Shown: positions 9,471 to 19,182, counted from the stretch's first letter. The stretch is DNA of 64,000 bases from Komagataeibacter xylinus (GCF_009834365.1 NZ_CP041348.1:2641001-2705000), one strand, 5' to 3'. The notes: a model not told the origin generated them from the sequence alone. Made by a program: numbers and translations.

Positions 9471-9474
9471 TCCG

Positions 9475-10728
9475 ATGTCCCCTACCGTACCGCGGATCGT
9501 GATGAAATTCGGCGGCACTTCTGTCGCTGATCTTGACCGGATTCGGGCCGTGGCGGAAAAAGTCCGGAAACAGGTCGAGGCCGGGTGCGAGGTTGCCGTT
9601 GTGGTCTCCGCCATGTCTGGCGTGACCAACCGCCTTGTCGGTTATTGCCGCGATCTTTCCGCAACGCACGATGAACGCGAATACGACGCCGTCGTTTCCA
9701 CTGGCGAGCAGGTGACCAGCGGGCTGCTCGCCTTAGCGCTGCAGAAGCTTGGCATCAACGCCCGCTCCTGGCTGGGCTGGCAGATCCCGCTGCGCACCGA
9801 TAACGCCCATGGCAAGGCCCGCATCGAATCAATCGACGGCACGGCCCTGATTGCAAGCATGCGCGCAGGACAGGTGCCGGTCGTGGCGGGTTTTCAGGGT
9901 ATTGGGGAAGACGGGCGCATCACCACGCTGGGCCGGGGTGGCTCCGATACCTCGGCCGTGGCGCTGGCCGCGGCACTGAAGGCGGATCGCTGCGACATCT
10001 ACACGGATGTGGACGGAATCTATACAACCGATCCCCGTATTGTTACCAAGGCACGCAAGCTGGACCGCATCACCTACGAGGAGATGCTGGAACTGGCGTC
10101 GGTCGGTGCCAAGGTACTCCAGACCCGGAGCGTGGAACTGGCCATGAAGGAGCGCGTGCGGGTGCAGGTGCTCTCCAGTTTCAATGACGGGCCAGCACCA
10201 TCGGAAGGGCATCTGCCCGGTTCATTAGTCGTGGATGAGGACGAAATCGTGGAACAGGAACAGGTCGCCGGAATTGCCTACTCCCGGGACGAGGCAAAGG
10301 TTTCCGTCCGCCAGCTTCCCGATCGGCCGGGTATTGCCGCCGCCGTGTTCGGCCCGCTGGCCGACGCCAACGTGAACGTGGACATGATCGTGCAGAGCAC
10401 CGGCGATGACGGCATGACCAACATGACCTTCACCGTGGGCAAGACCGACCTCGCACGCGCCATTTCGGTGCTGGAAAGCACGCACGCCACCACGCGGTAT
10501 GCCGAACTGCAGACCGATGACAGCGTGGTCAAGATCAGCGTCGTGGGCGTGGGCATGCGCTCGCATGCCGGTGTGGCCAGCACCATGTTCCGCACCCTGG
10601 CCGAACGCAACATCAACGTGCAGGTCATCTCGACAAGCGAGATCAAGGTCTCGGTGCTGATCGCCGCCGAATATACCGAGCTGGCCGTGCGCGCGCTCCA
10701 CACCGCCTATGGGCTGGATGCAGCGTGA
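9475..10728 (+). CDS. lysC: Aspartate kinase
   Basis: 417 aa. First step from aspartate to lysine, threonine and methionine. The kinase domain starts VMKFGGTSV; the substrate-binding segment [15 protein letters not shown] and [15 protein letters not shown] follow. Two C-terminal ACT domains ([22 protein letters not shown] and [23 protein letters not shown]) imply feedback inhibition. Its stop overlaps the GTG start of the next gene (GTGA). A palindrome covers its ribosome-binding region. Confidence 0.97.
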   Translation: MSPTVPRIVMKFGGTSVADLDRIRAVAEKVRKQVEAGCEVAVVVSAMSGVTNRLVGYCRDLSATHDEREYDAVVSTGEQVTSGLLALALQKLGINARSWLGWQIPLRTDNAHGKARIESIDGTALIASMRAGQVPVVAGFQGIGEDGRITTLGRGGSDTSAVALAAALKADRCDIYTDVDGIYTTDPRIVTKARKLDRITYEEMLELASVGAKVLQTRSVELAMKERVRVQVLSSFNDGPAPSEGHLPGSLVVDEDEIVEQEQVAGIAYSRDEAKVSVRQLPDRPGIAAAVFGPLADANVNVDMIVQSTGDDGMTNMTFTVGKTDLARAISVLESTHATTRYAELQTDDSVVKISVVGVGMRSHAGVASTMFRTLAERNINVQVISTSEIKVSVLIAAEYTELAVRALHTAYGLDAA

Positions 10729-11816
10729 GCACCACCATGTCCGCCACTCCTGATGCCCCGTCCGCCCTGACTGACCCCACGCGCCGCAAGGAGGCCCGGG
10801 CCCGCCTTGACCACCTGTGTGGCCGTGGCACGCGCTTTCTGGGTAGCGAATACGCGCTGCTGGCGGGGGCGATGTCGTGGGTGAGCGAGCGCAATCTTGT
10901 CTCGGCCATTTCCAACGCGGGTGGCTTTGGCGTGCTGGCCTGCGGCGCCATGGAACCCGAGCGCCTGGCCGAGGAAATTGCCGCGACGCAGGCGCTGACC
11001 CAAAAACCCTTTGGCGTGAACCTGATCACCATGCATCCCCGGCTCGATGATCTGGTGCAGGTGTGCATCAGGGCGGGCATTACGCATGTGGTGCTGGCAG
11101 GCGGCATTCCGTCCGGCCCGGTCATCCGCGCCATCAAGGATGGGGGCGCCAAGGTCATCGCGTTCGCGCCCGCCTTCGTGCTGGCCAAGCGGCTGGTGCG
11201 GCTGGGCGTCGATGCGCTGGTAATCGAGGGATCGGAAGCCGGCGGCCATGTCGGCCCCGTGTCGCTGACGGTGCTGGCGCAGGAAATCCTGCCCCATATC
11301 CATGACGTGCCGGTGTTCGTGGCTGGCGGGCTGGGACGGGGGGATGCGATCCTGTCCTACCTCGAGCAGGGCGCATCGGGCGCACAGCTCGGCACGCGCT
11401 TTGCCGCCTCACGCGAGAGCATCGCGCATGAAAACTTCAAGAAGGCCTTCATCCGCGCCAATGCGCGTGATGCCGTAACATCGGTGCAGCTTGATGAGCG
11501 TTTTCCGGTCATTCCGGTGCGGGGGCTGAACAATGCAGGCACAAGGCGCTTCATGCAGCACCAGGCGGAAACGCTGCGCCGCTTTCAGGGTGGTGAACTG
11601 ACCAAGGAAGCCGCCCAGCTTGACATCGAGCATTTCTGGGCGGGCGCCCTGCGCCGCGCCGTGATTGATGGCGATGTGGAGAATGGATCGGTCATGGCCG
11701 GGCAGTCCGTGGGCATGATCACCGCGGAGCAGCCGGTCAGCGAAATTATCAATCAGCTGGTCGATCAGGCCATCGATGCCCTGATCCGTCAGGAAGAGAG
11801 GGCCCGCTACGGATGA
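10725..11816 (+). CDS. Nitronate monooxygenase (FMN-dependent, 2-nitropropane dioxygenase family)
   Basis: 363 aa from GTG at 10725, overlapping lysC by 4 bases; ATG at 10737 is an alternative. The TIM-barrel family is shown by SAISNAGGFGVLACG, KPFGVNLITMHP, THVVLAGGIPSG, VIEGSEAGGHVG and PVFVAGGLGRGDAILSYL with QLGTRFAAS (phosphate-binding region of FMN). Physiological substrate unknown. Its stop overlaps the start of the RodZ-like gene (ATGA), so lysC, this gene and rodZ look like one transcription unit. Confidence 0.88.
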   Translation: MSTTMSATPDAPSALTDPTRRKEARARLDHLCGRGTRFLGSEYALLAGAMSWVSERNLVSAISNAGGFGVLACGAMEPERLAEEIAATQALTQKPFGVNLITMHPRLDDLVQVCIRAGITHVVLAGGIPSGPVIRAIKDGGAKVIAFAPAFVLAKRLVRLGVDALVIEGSEAGGHVGPVSLTVLAQEILPHIHDVPVFVAGGLGRGDAILSYLEQGASGAQLGTRFAASRESIAHENFKKAFIRANARDAVTSVQLDERFPVIPVRGLNNAGTRRFMQHQAETLRRFQGGELTKEAAQLDIEHFWAGALRRAVIDGDVENGSVMAGQSVGMITAEQPVSEIINQLVDQAIDALIRQEERARYG

Positions 11817-12943
11817 CCGACGGCAAGCGCATTTTCCGCGGCAAGGCAACGCCGGGCACGCCCGCGCCAGCACCGGGCACCACTCCCATCGCCTCGGTAG
11901 GGGACATGCTGCGCGCGCGCCGCGAGGAGCTGGGCTGGAACCTGCCTGATGTCGCGGCATGGCTGCGCATCCGCCTGCCTTACCTGCAGGCCCTTGAGGA
12001 GGGACGCCCCGGCGAACTTCCCGGCTCAGCCTATGCCATCGGCTTCCTGCGCAGCTACGCCAATGCGCTGGGGCTGGAAGGCGAACAGCTTGCCGAACGC
12101 TTCAAGATAGAAAGCAGGGGAGCCTTTACCCGCAAGGCCGAACTGTCCTTTCCCGTGCCGCTGCCTGACCGGGGGCTGCCAACCGGCGTGCTCCTGCTGT
12201 GCGGCCTCGTGATCCTGGTTGGCGCCTATGCGGGGTGGTACAAGCTGACCGGCTCTCAGGGCATTCATGACCTTCCGACCAAGCTGACCCTGCCGGGCCT
12301 GTCATCGGGCACGACCGCGTCGCCGCAGGTGGCCTCGGTGCTGCCGCCTGCGGATGAACGGCCTGCGCCGCAGCCCCTGCCGCCGCAGGAGCGCGAGGCG
12401 CTGACCGGGGGGGACACCACGCTGCCGCCAGCGGCAGTAATCCCGCCCATGCCAGCACCTGCTGCTCCCCCGCAGCCGCTCGAGAAAATGGGCGAGGACC
12501 GCAACGTGCTGGCCCAGCAGGCTTCGGCCACGCCAGCACCCCTTGCAGCGGGCGACAGCGTGACCCTGAATGCATCGGCCACGACCTGGGTGCAGGTGCG
12601 CAAGCACGGCGGCCCGGTGCTGTATGACCATGTGCTCCAGCCTGGCGAGACATGGCAGACCCCGCCCGGCCAGTCCGGCCTGGAACTGACCGTGGGCAAT
12701 GCAGGCGGCCTGACGCTTGCGGCAGGCGGGGTCACGACCCAGCCGCTCGGCCGTAATGGCGAAGTGCGGCACAATATCGCGCTCAGCCCGGCGGCAGTGG
12801 CTGATGGCTCGGTGTTGCATGCCGCACCGGTGGAAAATATCCACCCGGCAATGCCTTCATCCATGCAGTCAGGCGGCACAACCGCCACAGGGAGCGGCAA
12901 TAATCTCTCTCCGCCCCTCCCGCAGCACATCAATCCAGAGTAA
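11813..12943 (+). CDS. rodZ: RodZ-like protein: N-terminal HTH, one membrane segment, C-terminal DUF4115
   Basis: 376 aa. A cytoplasmic Cro/C1-type helix-turn-helix (VGDMLRARREELGWNLPDVAAWLRI, about residues 28-95) is followed by a membrane helix near 123-145 (LLLCGLVILVGAYAGWY). A Pro/Ala-rich periplasmic linker leads to a DUF4115 domain (TLNASATTWVQVRKHGGPVLYD to about 330). This matches RodZ, which links MreB to the cell wall machinery. Located just upstream of ispG, as is common in Proteobacteria. The long proline-rich linker is longer than in E. coli. Confidence 0.85.
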   Translation: MTDGKRIFRGKATPGTPAPAPGTTPIASVGDMLRARREELGWNLPDVAAWLRIRLPYLQALEEGRPGELPGSAYAIGFLRSYANALGLEGEQLAERFKIESRGAFTRKAELSFPVPLPDRGLPTGVLLLCGLVILVGAYAGWYKLTGSQGIHDLPTKLTLPGLSSGTTASPQVASVLPPADERPAPQPLPPQEREALTGGDTTLPPAAVIPPMPAPAAPPQPLEKMGEDRNVLAQQASATPAPLAAGDSVTLNASATTWVQVRKHGGPVLYDHVLQPGETWQTPPGQSGLELTVGNAGGLTLAAGGVTTQPLGRNGEVRHNIALSPAAVADGSVLHAAPVENIHPAMPSSMQSGGTTATGSGNNLSPPLPQHINPE

Positions 12944-13078
12944 AAGGGTCTTCTACGGCATGGTCCACAATGTGGTCACCATGCCGGGAACCGGCATGTA
13001 ACAGACCAACGGGCCGTGCCACGCCCCGCCACGGCGGGCCGGAGCACACACCGCCGCCTTAATGTGGAGGGCACAGAA

Positions 13079-14239
13079 ATGAGCAGCTATCGTCCCTATC
13101 AGCACATCGAACGCCGCAAATCGCGGCAGATCCATGTCGGCAAGGTGCCGGTCGGTGGTGATGCCCCGGTTTCGGTGCAGACCATGACTAACACGCTGAC
13201 CACCGATGCCGAGGCTACGATCGCGCAGATCCGCCGCGCCGAGCTCGCGGGCGTGGATATCGTGCGCGTGTCCTGCCCCGATGAGGAGAGCACCAGGGCG
13301 CTGGCCGAGATTGTGCGCGAAGTGAACGTGCCGATCGTGGCCGACATCCACTTCCACTACAAGCGCGCCATCGAGGCCGCCCAGGCCGGTGCCGCGTGCC
13401 TGCGCATCAACCCCGGCAACATCGGCAGCGCCGAGCGCGTGCGCGAGGTGGTGAAGGCGGCCAAGGACCACAACTGCTCCATCCGCATCGGCGTGAACGC
13501 CGGTTCGCTGGAGAAGCACCTGCTGGAAAAATACGGCGAGCCCAACCCCGAAGCACTGGTGGAGAGCGCGCTCGAGCATGCCAGGATCCTTGAAGATCAT
13601 GACTTCCATGAGTTCAAGATCAGCGTAAAGGCATCGGACGTGTTCATGGCGGTCGCGGCCTACCAGCAGCTTGCCGATGTATGTGACCACCCGCTGCATA
13701 TCGGTATTACCGAGGCAGGCAGCAAGCGCGCGGGCACGGTCAAGTCCTCCATCGGGCTGGGCAACCTTCTGTGGGCGGGCGTGGGTGACACGATGCGCGT
13801 CTCGCTCTCGGCCGAGCCGGAAGAGGAAGTGCTGGTCGGCTGGGATATCCTGAAGTCGCTCGGCCTGCGCCACCGTGGCGTGAAGATCATTTCCTGTCCG
13901 TCCTGCGCACGCCAGGGCTTCAACGTGATCGAGACCGTGCAGACGCTGGAAGATCGCCTGGCCCATATCAAGACGCCGATGACGCTGTCGATCATCGGCT
14001 GCGTGGTCAATGGCCCCGGTGAGGCGCTGATGACCGATATCGGTGTGACCGGCGGCGGTTCGGGCCGGCACATGGTCTATTCCGCCGGCAAGCAGGATCA
14101 CACCATGCCTGCTGGTGACATGATCGAGCATATCGTGGATCTGGTGGAAAAGAAGGTGGCCGTGCTGGAAAAGGCAGATGCCAACAACACCCCCGCCGAG
14201 GAAATGGCCCGCGAGGCCACCATGTCCACCACGGACTGA
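13079..14239 (+). CDS. ispG: 4-hydroxy-3-methylbut-2-en-1-yl diphosphate synthase (flavodoxin)
   Basis: 386 aa from ATG at 13079 ([10 protein letters not shown]) with GGAGGG about 10 bases upstream. A longer in-frame start at 13016 is disfavoured. [4Fe-4S] enzyme converting MEcPP to HMBPP in the MEP isoprenoid pathway. Cluster ligands are in [11 protein letters not shown] and [14 protein letters not shown]-terminal [15 protein letters not shown] and RINPGNIG are diagnostic. Followed by two GC-rich hairpins before hisS. Confidence 0.97.
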   Translation: MSSYRPYQHIERRKSRQIHVGKVPVGGDAPVSVQTMTNTLTTDAEATIAQIRRAELAGVDIVRVSCPDEESTRALAEIVREVNVPIVADIHFHYKRAIEAAQAGAACLRINPGNIGSAERVREVVKAAKDHNCSIRIGVNAGSLEKHLLEKYGEPNPEALVESALEHARILEDHDFHEFKISVKASDVFMAVAAYQQLADVCDHPLHIGITEAGSKRAGTVKSSIGLGNLLWAGVGDTMRVSLSAEPEEEVLVGWDILKSLGLRHRGVKIISCPSCARQGFNVIETVQTLEDRLAHIKTPMTLSIIGCVVNGPGEALMTDIGVTGGGSGRHMVYSAGKQDHTMPAGDMIEHIVDLVEKKVAVLEKADANNTPAEEMAREATMSTTD

Positions 14240-14247
14240 ATCAAACG

Positions 14248-14277
14248 CCGCGCGCCCGGCCAAAAGGGGGCGCGCGG
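14248..14277 (+). terminator. GC-rich hairpin after ispG
   Basis: Arms CCGCGCGCCC and GGGCGCGCGG form a perfect 10-bp stem with a 10-base loop, 8 bases after the ispG stop. A second stem (GGTGGCC/GGCCACC, 14285-14306) follows. No T-run, so termination may be partial and hisS may be read through. Confidence 0.5.
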
Positions 14278-14331
14278 TCTGACTGGTGGCCTGCGTGCGG
14301 GCCACCGGACTGAATACAGGAATATCGCGTA

Positions 14332-15588
14332 GTGAGCAGCTTACAGCCCGTTCGTGGCACCCATGACCTGATTGGTGAGGAACGCAGGCGGTTCAACCAC
14401 GTAGTGGAAACCGCGCGCCGCATTGTCGGCCTGTACGGGTTTGATGAATGGTCGACCCCCGTGTTCGAGGATACGCGGGTCTTTTCGCGCTCGCTGGGCG
14501 ATACGTCTGATGTAGTCTCGAAAGAGATGTACACATTCGAGGACCGTGGCGGTGAATCCCTGACCCTGCGGCCCGAGGGCACGGCAGCCATCTGCCGCGC
14601 GCTGGTCACCAACGGGTTGACCCAGTCGCTGCCGCAGAAGGTGTTCTACGCAGGCCCCATGTTCCGCTACGAGCGCCCGCAGAAGGGGCGCTACCGCCAG
14701 TTCCACCAGATCGGCGCCGAATTGCTGGGATCTGCCGAGCCGCTGGCCGATGCCGAGGTCATTGCCATGGGCCGCGACGTGCTGCACGCGCTTGGCATTG
14801 GCGATGAAGTGGTGCTGGAACTCAACACGCTGGGCGACAGCGCCAGCCGCGATGCGTGGCGCACGGCGCTGATCGCCTATTTCAGCGAACGACGCGCCGA
14901 GCTCTCTGCCGATAGCCAGGCCCGGCTGGAGCGCAATCCGCTGCGCATTCTCGATAGCAAGGCCGCACAGGACCGCGCGCTGGTGGCGGATTCCCCCACC
15001 ATTGCCCAGTTCCTCACGCCCGAGGCGCAGGCTTTCTGGGATGGCCTGCGCAGCACGCTGGATACGATGGGCGTGCGCTTTCGGGAAAATCCGCGCATCG
15101 TGCGCGGGCTGGATTATTACGGGCATACCGCCTTCGAGTTCGTGACCGAGCGCCTTGGCGCGCAGGGTACCGTGCTGGCGGGTGGACGCTACGATGGTCT
15201 CGTGGCCGAAATGGGCGGTCCTGCAACCCCTGCCATCGGCTGGGCTGGGGGTATCGAGCGCCTGTCCATGCTGCTTGAGGATGTTCCGGCCGAGCCACGC
15301 CCTGTTGCCGTCGTGCCGATGGGCGCAGATGCGCAGGCCGTGTCCCTGACCGTGCTGCAGAGCCTGCGGGCTGCGGGCATCCGGGCCGAGACATCGTATC
15401 GCGGCAACATGAAGCGCCGCATGGAACGTGCCAACCGCATGAAGGCGTCGCATGTCGTGGTGATTGGCAGCGACGAGATTGCACGCGGCGTAGCCCAGCT
15501 CAAGAACCTCGATAGCGGGCAGCAGACCGAGGTGCCCCTCGATGGCGTGGCCGCAGCCCTTCAGGCCGGAACCGCCGCAGGGGGCTGA
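14332..15588 (+). CDS. hisS: Histidine--tRNA ligase
   Basis: 418 aa from GTG at 14332 ([10 protein letters not shown]). Class II synthetase: motif 1 region [15 protein letters not shown], motif 2 [18 protein letters not shown], histidine-specific [13 protein letters not shown] and motif 3 [17 protein letters not shown]-terminal anticodon-binding domain. Ends 2 bases before the prfA GTG. Confidence 0.97.
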   Translation: MSSLQPVRGTHDLIGEERRRFNHVVETARRIVGLYGFDEWSTPVFEDTRVFSRSLGDTSDVVSKEMYTFEDRGGESLTLRPEGTAAICRALVTNGLTQSLPQKVFYAGPMFRYERPQKGRYRQFHQIGAELLGSAEPLADAEVIAMGRDVLHALGIGDEVVLELNTLGDSASRDAWRTALIAYFSERRAELSADSQARLERNPLRILDSKAAQDRALVADSPTIAQFLTPEAQAFWDGLRSTLDTMGVRFRENPRIVRGLDYYGHTAFEFVTERLGAQGTVLAGGRYDGLVAEMGGPATPAIGWAGGIERLSMLLEDVPAEPRPVAVVPMGADAQAVSLTVLQSLRAAGIRAETSYRGNMKRRMERANRMKASHVVVIGSDEIARGVAQLKNLDSGQQTEVPLDGVAAALQAGTAAGG

Positions 15589-15590
15589 GC

Positions 15591-16652
15591 GTGTCAAAAT
15601 TTGACGAACGCCTGGACCGGATCGTTGGTCGGTGCGAGGAATTGCAGGCCCTGCTGGCACAGGGCCTGTCGGGCAGCGACTTCACGCAGGCCTCGCGCGA
15701 GTATGCCGAGCTTGAGCCGATTGTCACGCGCGTGAACGCGTTGCGTGGGGCGGAAGAAGCCGAGCGCGATGCCAGCCAGATGCTCGCTGACCCCGAAATG
15801 CGTGAACTCGCCCAGGCCGAACTCGACGAACTGCGCACGCAGATCCCGACCCTGCGCCACGATATCCGCTTGGCCATGCTGCCACGTGACGAGGCGGATG
15901 AACGCAGCGCCATCCTTGAAATCCGCCCTGCCGCGGGGGGAGACGAGGCCGGCCTGTTCGCGGCCGAACTGTTTGGCGCCTACCAGCGCTATGCCGACCA
16001 GCGCGGCTGGCGCTTCGAGATTCTGGAATATGACCAGTCAGAACTCGGCGGCCTGCGCGAGGGGATTGCCAGCATTACCGGGCGTGGCGTGTTTGCCCGG
16101 CTGAAATATGAATCCGGCGTGCACCGCGTACAGCGTGTGCCTGCGACCGAGAGCCAGGGCCGCATCCATACCTCCACCGTTACCGTGGCCGTTCTGCCCG
16201 AGGCGGAAGAAGTGGATGTCGAGGTCAATGAAGGCGACCTCCGCATTGATGTCTACCGGGCATCCGGGGCAGGGGGGCAGCACGTCAACAAGACCGAGAG
16301 TGCCGTGCGCATCACGCATCTGCCCACCAATATCGTGGTGGCGATGCAGGAAGAGAAAAGCCAGCACAAGAACCGCGCCAAGGCCATGAAGATCCTGCGC
16401 GCGCGCCTGTATGAGCGCAATCGCGCCGCAGCCCACGAATCCCGCGCCGCCGACCGCCGCGCCCAGGTGGGCACGGGCGACCGTTCCGAGCGCATCCGCA
16501 CCTACAACTTTCCGCAGGGCCGCGTGACCGACCACCGCATCGGGCTTACGCTTTACAAGATCGACCGTGTGATGGCAGGCGAACTCGATGAGTTTGTCGA
16601 TGCCCTGACGCAGGAAGAACAGGCCGCCCTGCTTGCGGCAGATGAAGGCTGA
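15591..16652 (+). CDS. prfA: Peptide chain release factor 1
   Basis: 353 aa from GTG at 15591. Releases protein at UAA/UAG: the codon-reading tripeptide is PAT within [12 protein letters not shown] (RF2 would have SPF) and the catalytic GGQ is in [11 protein letters not shown]. Full length. Its modifying enzyme gene prmC lies downstream but is separated by an antisense gene. Confidence 0.97.
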   Translation: MSKFDERLDRIVGRCEELQALLAQGLSGSDFTQASREYAELEPIVTRVNALRGAEEAERDASQMLADPEMRELAQAELDELRTQIPTLRHDIRLAMLPRDEADERSAILEIRPAAGGDEAGLFAAELFGAYQRYADQRGWRFEILEYDQSELGGLREGIASITGRGVFARLKYESGVHRVQRVPATESQGRIHTSTVTVAVLPEAEEVDVEVNEGDLRIDVYRASGAGGQHVNKTESAVRITHLPTNIVVAMQEEKSQHKNRAKAMKILRARLYERNRAAAHESRAADRRAQVGTGDRSERIRTYNFPQGRVTDHRIGLTLYKIDRVMAGELDEFVDALTQEEQAALLAADEG

Positions 16653-16668
16653 ACGAACACCCGTTCAG
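16649..16668. terminator. Hairpin containing both stop codons of convergent prfA and 16665-17126
   Basis: CTGAACG and CGTTCAG form a 7-bp stem with a 6-base loop. The prfA TGA lies in one arm and the stop of the convergent gene in the other. No T-run. Confidence 0.4.
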
Positions 16669-17126
16669 GACGTGGGGGCGGCGCACAGGCTGCTATGGCC
16701 GGGGTGGCGCTCGACGCTTTCAGGCTCGGTATCATCGACAAGGTAGAATTCGGTGAAATTGCGCGAGGCAATGGCTTCATAATGGTGGCCATCGGGATGA
16801 TACAGCACGCCCTCGCCGCTGACCTGATGGATCTCGACCTTGCCACTGGGGCGGCGGATGTAAATCTCCCCGCACAGGGCGTAGCTGTGGTTGAGGCGCC
16901 CCATCGCGGTATCGACATGGACCGTTTGGCTGGTATGGTCCGCATCCAGGTGAAAGGTGGCTACAAGCTGCTCATCGACATAAAACCGCTCGGATTCCGA
17001 AATCTCTCCACTGCCATAGTCGTCCCTGACATCGAACGATCCGGCAAGGGCAGGGGAAGCGCCAGCGCACAGCATGGCGGCCAGGAACACGCGCGCAAGG
17101 CGCGATGAAAGGGCAGGCAGGTACAT
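16665..17126 (-). CDS. Unrecognised secreted protein
   Basis: 153 aa from ATG at 17126 (MYLPALSSRL). A clear signal peptide (RVFLAAMLCAGASPALA) is followed by a beta-rich body: FYVDEQLVATFHLD, HVDTAMGRLNHSYALCGEIYIRRP, EGVLYHPDGHHYEAIASRN, FYLVDDTEP. Two cysteines in the mature protein could form a disulfide. I do not recognise the family. It lies antisense between prfA and prmC, and its start is only 30 bases from the prmC start, so the two promoters must overlap coding sequence. It may be specific to acetic acid bacteria. Confidence 0.72.
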   Translation of the reverse strand: MYLPALSSRLARVFLAAMLCAGASPALAGSFDVRDDYGSGEISESERFYVDEQLVATFHLDADHTSQTVHVDTAMGRLNHSYALCGEIYIRRPSGKVEIHQVSGEGVLYHPDGHHYEAIASRNFTEFYLVDDTEPESVERHPGHSSLCAAPTS

Positions 17127-17156
17127 GATGCCCCAGTATGACGGAAAGCAGCGGCG

Positions 17157-18020
17157 ATGAAAGATGCCATGACACCAGCGCCCACAAATTTGCGCCAGTT
17201 GTTGCATGACGCGACGCAACAGCTACGTGCAGCCAACATCGAGGCCCCCCAGCGCGAGGCCCGCCTGCTCGCGGCCCATGCGGCGGAAACCGACCTGGCC
17301 GGACTGCTCCGCATCGATATGCTGCCTGACGCGGCCCATGCACGGTTTGCCGATGTGCTGGCCCGGCGCCTGCGTTATGAGCCCATGGCCTATATTACCG
17401 GGCAGGCCGGGTTCTGGTCGCTCGATCTTGCAGTGTCACCCGCCACCCTCATCCCCCGCGCCGACACCGAAACCCTTGTCGAGGCCGTGCTCGACCATCT
17501 GCCTGACCGTAATGCCCCGCTGCGCGTGCTGGATATCGGCACCGGCACCGGCTGCCTGCTTTTAGCCATTCTGGCGGAATACCTGCACGCTTACGGTATT
17601 GGCACGGACATCAACCCGCAGGCGGCGGAACTTGCCAGCCTCAACGCCATGCGCAACGGGTTGATTACGCGCAGCAATATGCTGTGCTGTAACTGGGCTG
17701 ATGGGGTGGAGGGGTCGTTTGACCTCGTGCTGAGCAACCCGCCCTATATTCCACATGCCGATCTGGCTACCCTCATGCCCGATGTAGTGGCCCATGAACC
17801 TGCGCGCGCACTGGATGGCGGCCCAGACGGACTCATCGCCTACCGTGCTCTGGCCCGCATGCTGCCGGACCTTCTGGCACCCGGCAGCCTGGGCGTGCTG
17901 GAACTTGGCATCGGGCAGGACCACAGCGTACCCGCACTCATGCGCGCAGCAGGGCTGGATGTTGTGGAAATACGCCCCGATCTTGGCGGAATAGGGCGGG
18001 CGCTGGTGGTGAAAAAATAA
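17157..18020 (+). CDS. prmC: Release factor glutamine N5-methyltransferase PrmC (HemK)
   Basis: 287 aa. Methylates the GGQ glutamine of release factors. The N-terminal helical domain (LRQLLHDATQQLRAANIEAPQREARLLAAH) is followed by YITGQAGFWSLDLAVSPATLIPRADTE, motif I VLDIGTGTGCLLLAIL and the catalytic NPPYIPHADL. Alternative start ATG at 17169. Full length. Confidence 0.96.
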   Translation: MKDAMTPAPTNLRQLLHDATQQLRAANIEAPQREARLLAAHAAETDLAGLLRIDMLPDAAHARFADVLARRLRYEPMAYITGQAGFWSLDLAVSPATLIPRADTETLVEAVLDHLPDRNAPLRVLDIGTGTGCLLLAILAEYLHAYGIGTDINPQAAELASLNAMRNGLITRSNMLCCNWADGVEGSFDLVLSNPPYIPHADLATLMPDVVAHEPARALDGGPDGLIAYRALARMLPDLLAPGSLGVLELGIGQDHSVPALMRAAGLDVVEIRPDLGGIGRALVVKK

Positions 18021-18287
18021 TTTGGCAGAAAGAAAAGCGCAGGTTATATTGCCAGAACGCAGGGAAACGAAAAGCGTGTTGATTGCTGTTCCATTCCCCG
18101 CGGGCGATCCCGATTGCAAAACATAAATACAGGCGATCCGAACCCTCAACAGGTTCCGCCACGCGCAGGGATCCATGTCCGGTGTCGTACCGGACAACCA
18201 ACATGGCAACAGACGGGACGGGCAGAGACCGCCCCACGGTCCAGGGCAGCGCCAGCGACCGGCAACAGGAAAGTGCTGCGACAGCTT
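18021..18287 (+). promoter_or_regulatory. 267-base leader before the DUF4167 gene
   Basis: No gene recognised here. The frame of the next gene is open back to 18114, but the translated stretch looks non-coding. It holds a perfect hairpin, TGTCCGGT-gtcgt-ACCGGACA at 18176-18196, so a structured 5' untranslated region is possible. Confidence 0.35.
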
Positions 18288-18848
18288 ATGAACATGAAAC
18301 GCATGCGGAGCCGTCACCATCGTTCGGGCGGCAGCAGTGGTGGAACCGTACGCCATAATAATGGCCAGATCCCGTTGAACCGCAACCATGTATTTGACAG
18401 CAATGGCCCGGACCTGCGCGTGCGGGGCACGGCACAGCAGCTGTTTGAAAAATATCTGCAGCTTGGCCGCGACGCCAGCAGCAGCGGCGACCGCGTGATG
18501 GCGGAAGCCTATTTCCAGCATGCCGAACATTACTTCCGCATTCTCAATGCCATGACGCAGGCTGCCCAGCAGAGCCAGCAGGAACGTCAGGAGCGCATGT
18601 CCAACCGGCAGCCGCGCCCCGTCGAGAACCGTCAGCCCAGCGATAGCACTGTTGATGAACCCGCCGAGCCTTCGGCCGAGCAGCCTGCCGTGATCGAGCC
18701 TGCGGAAACTGCTCCCCAGCCCACGATCGATGCGGCCCCTGAAGCACCTCCGGCCCCTGCGCCGCGCGCTCCCCGCGCACCACGCCGCAGCAGCCGCGCC
18801 AAGTCCGCGGCAGGCAAGAAGGAAGAACTGGAATCCACCCCGTCCTGA
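18288..18848 (+). CDS. DUF4167 domain protein
   Basis: 186 aa from ATG at 18288 (or ATG 18294); AGGAAAG lies upstream. The N-terminus is Arg/His/Gly/Ser-rich (MKRMRSRHHRSGGSSGG), followed by the DUF4167 core: VFDSNGPDLRVRGTAQQLFEKYLQLGRDASSSGDRVMAEAYFQHAEHYFRI. The Gln-rich stretch and Pro/Ala-rich, basic tail look disordered. The family is alphaproteobacterial and often follows prmC; function unknown, with an RNA-binding look from composition only. Confidence 0.88.
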   Translation: MNMKRMRSRHHRSGGSSGGTVRHNNGQIPLNRNHVFDSNGPDLRVRGTAQQLFEKYLQLGRDASSSGDRVMAEAYFQHAEHYFRILNAMTQAAQQSQQERQERMSNRQPRPVENRQPSDSTVDEPAEPSAEQPAVIEPAETAPQPTIDAAPEAPPAPAPRAPRAPRRSSRAKSAAGKKEELESTPS

Positions 18849-18858
18849 TAAACGGGTC

Positions 18859-18886
18859 GACCCCCGCCAGCCCTGCTGCGGGGGTC
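18859..18886. terminator. Terminator between DUF4167 gene and the convergent small HTH gene
   Basis: GACCCCCGC and GCGGGGGTC form a 9-bp stem with a 10-base loop, followed by ATTTCGTT on the plus strand. It lies 10 bases after the DUF4167 stop. Confidence 0.65.
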
Positions 18887-18893
18887 ATTTCGT

Positions 18894-19121
18894 TCAGGTG
18901 GTCGGCTGGACCAGCCGCCACACCTTGCGCTTGCGGCCATCACTGGCCCCCGGCGCGTCTTCTACCGTGACCAGACCCTGATTGCGCAGGGCCTGCAGGG
19001 CCAGACGGGCGTGATAGGTGCCGAGTTCGGGAAACAGGTCACCGATTTCCTTGACGGAACGTGCCTGACCATCCGACAGGATCTTCAGTACGATCTGCCG
19101 CTTGCTGTCATGATTTGTCAT
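18894..19121 (-). CDS. Small winged-helix-like protein
   Basis: 75 aa from ATG at 19121 (MTNHDSKRQI). The segment RQIVLKILSDGQARSVKEIGDLFPEL and ARLALQALRNQGLVTVED, followed by a basic RKRKVWRLV, has the look of a single winged helix-turn-helix. It lies 61 bases downstream of bioA on the same strand. It could be a DNA-binding regulator, possibly of nearby genes, but no target is shown. Family not identified. Confidence 0.65.
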   Translation of the reverse strand: MTNHDSKRQIVLKILSDGQARSVKEIGDLFPELGTYHARLALQALRNQGLVTVEDAPGASDGRKRKVWRLVQPTT

Positions 19122-19182
19122 GCGCCAGGATCTATGCTGAAAAAAAGTCATATGCTTCCATACCAGAACAGTCCCTGATGGC

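Noticed and set aside
12953..14305. 450-codon minus-strand frame opposite ispG
   Set aside because: Low-complexity His/Gly/Ala composition with no motif; ispG on the other strand is complete and has all cluster ligands.
14341..15660. 439-codon minus-strand frame opposite hisS
   Set aside because: Same type of shadow; hisS has all class II motifs.
18114..18287. Extended N-terminus of the DUF4167 protein
   Set aside because: The frame is open but the residues (many Arg, Pro, Cys) do not resemble the family; the typical Arg-rich start is at 18288-18294.
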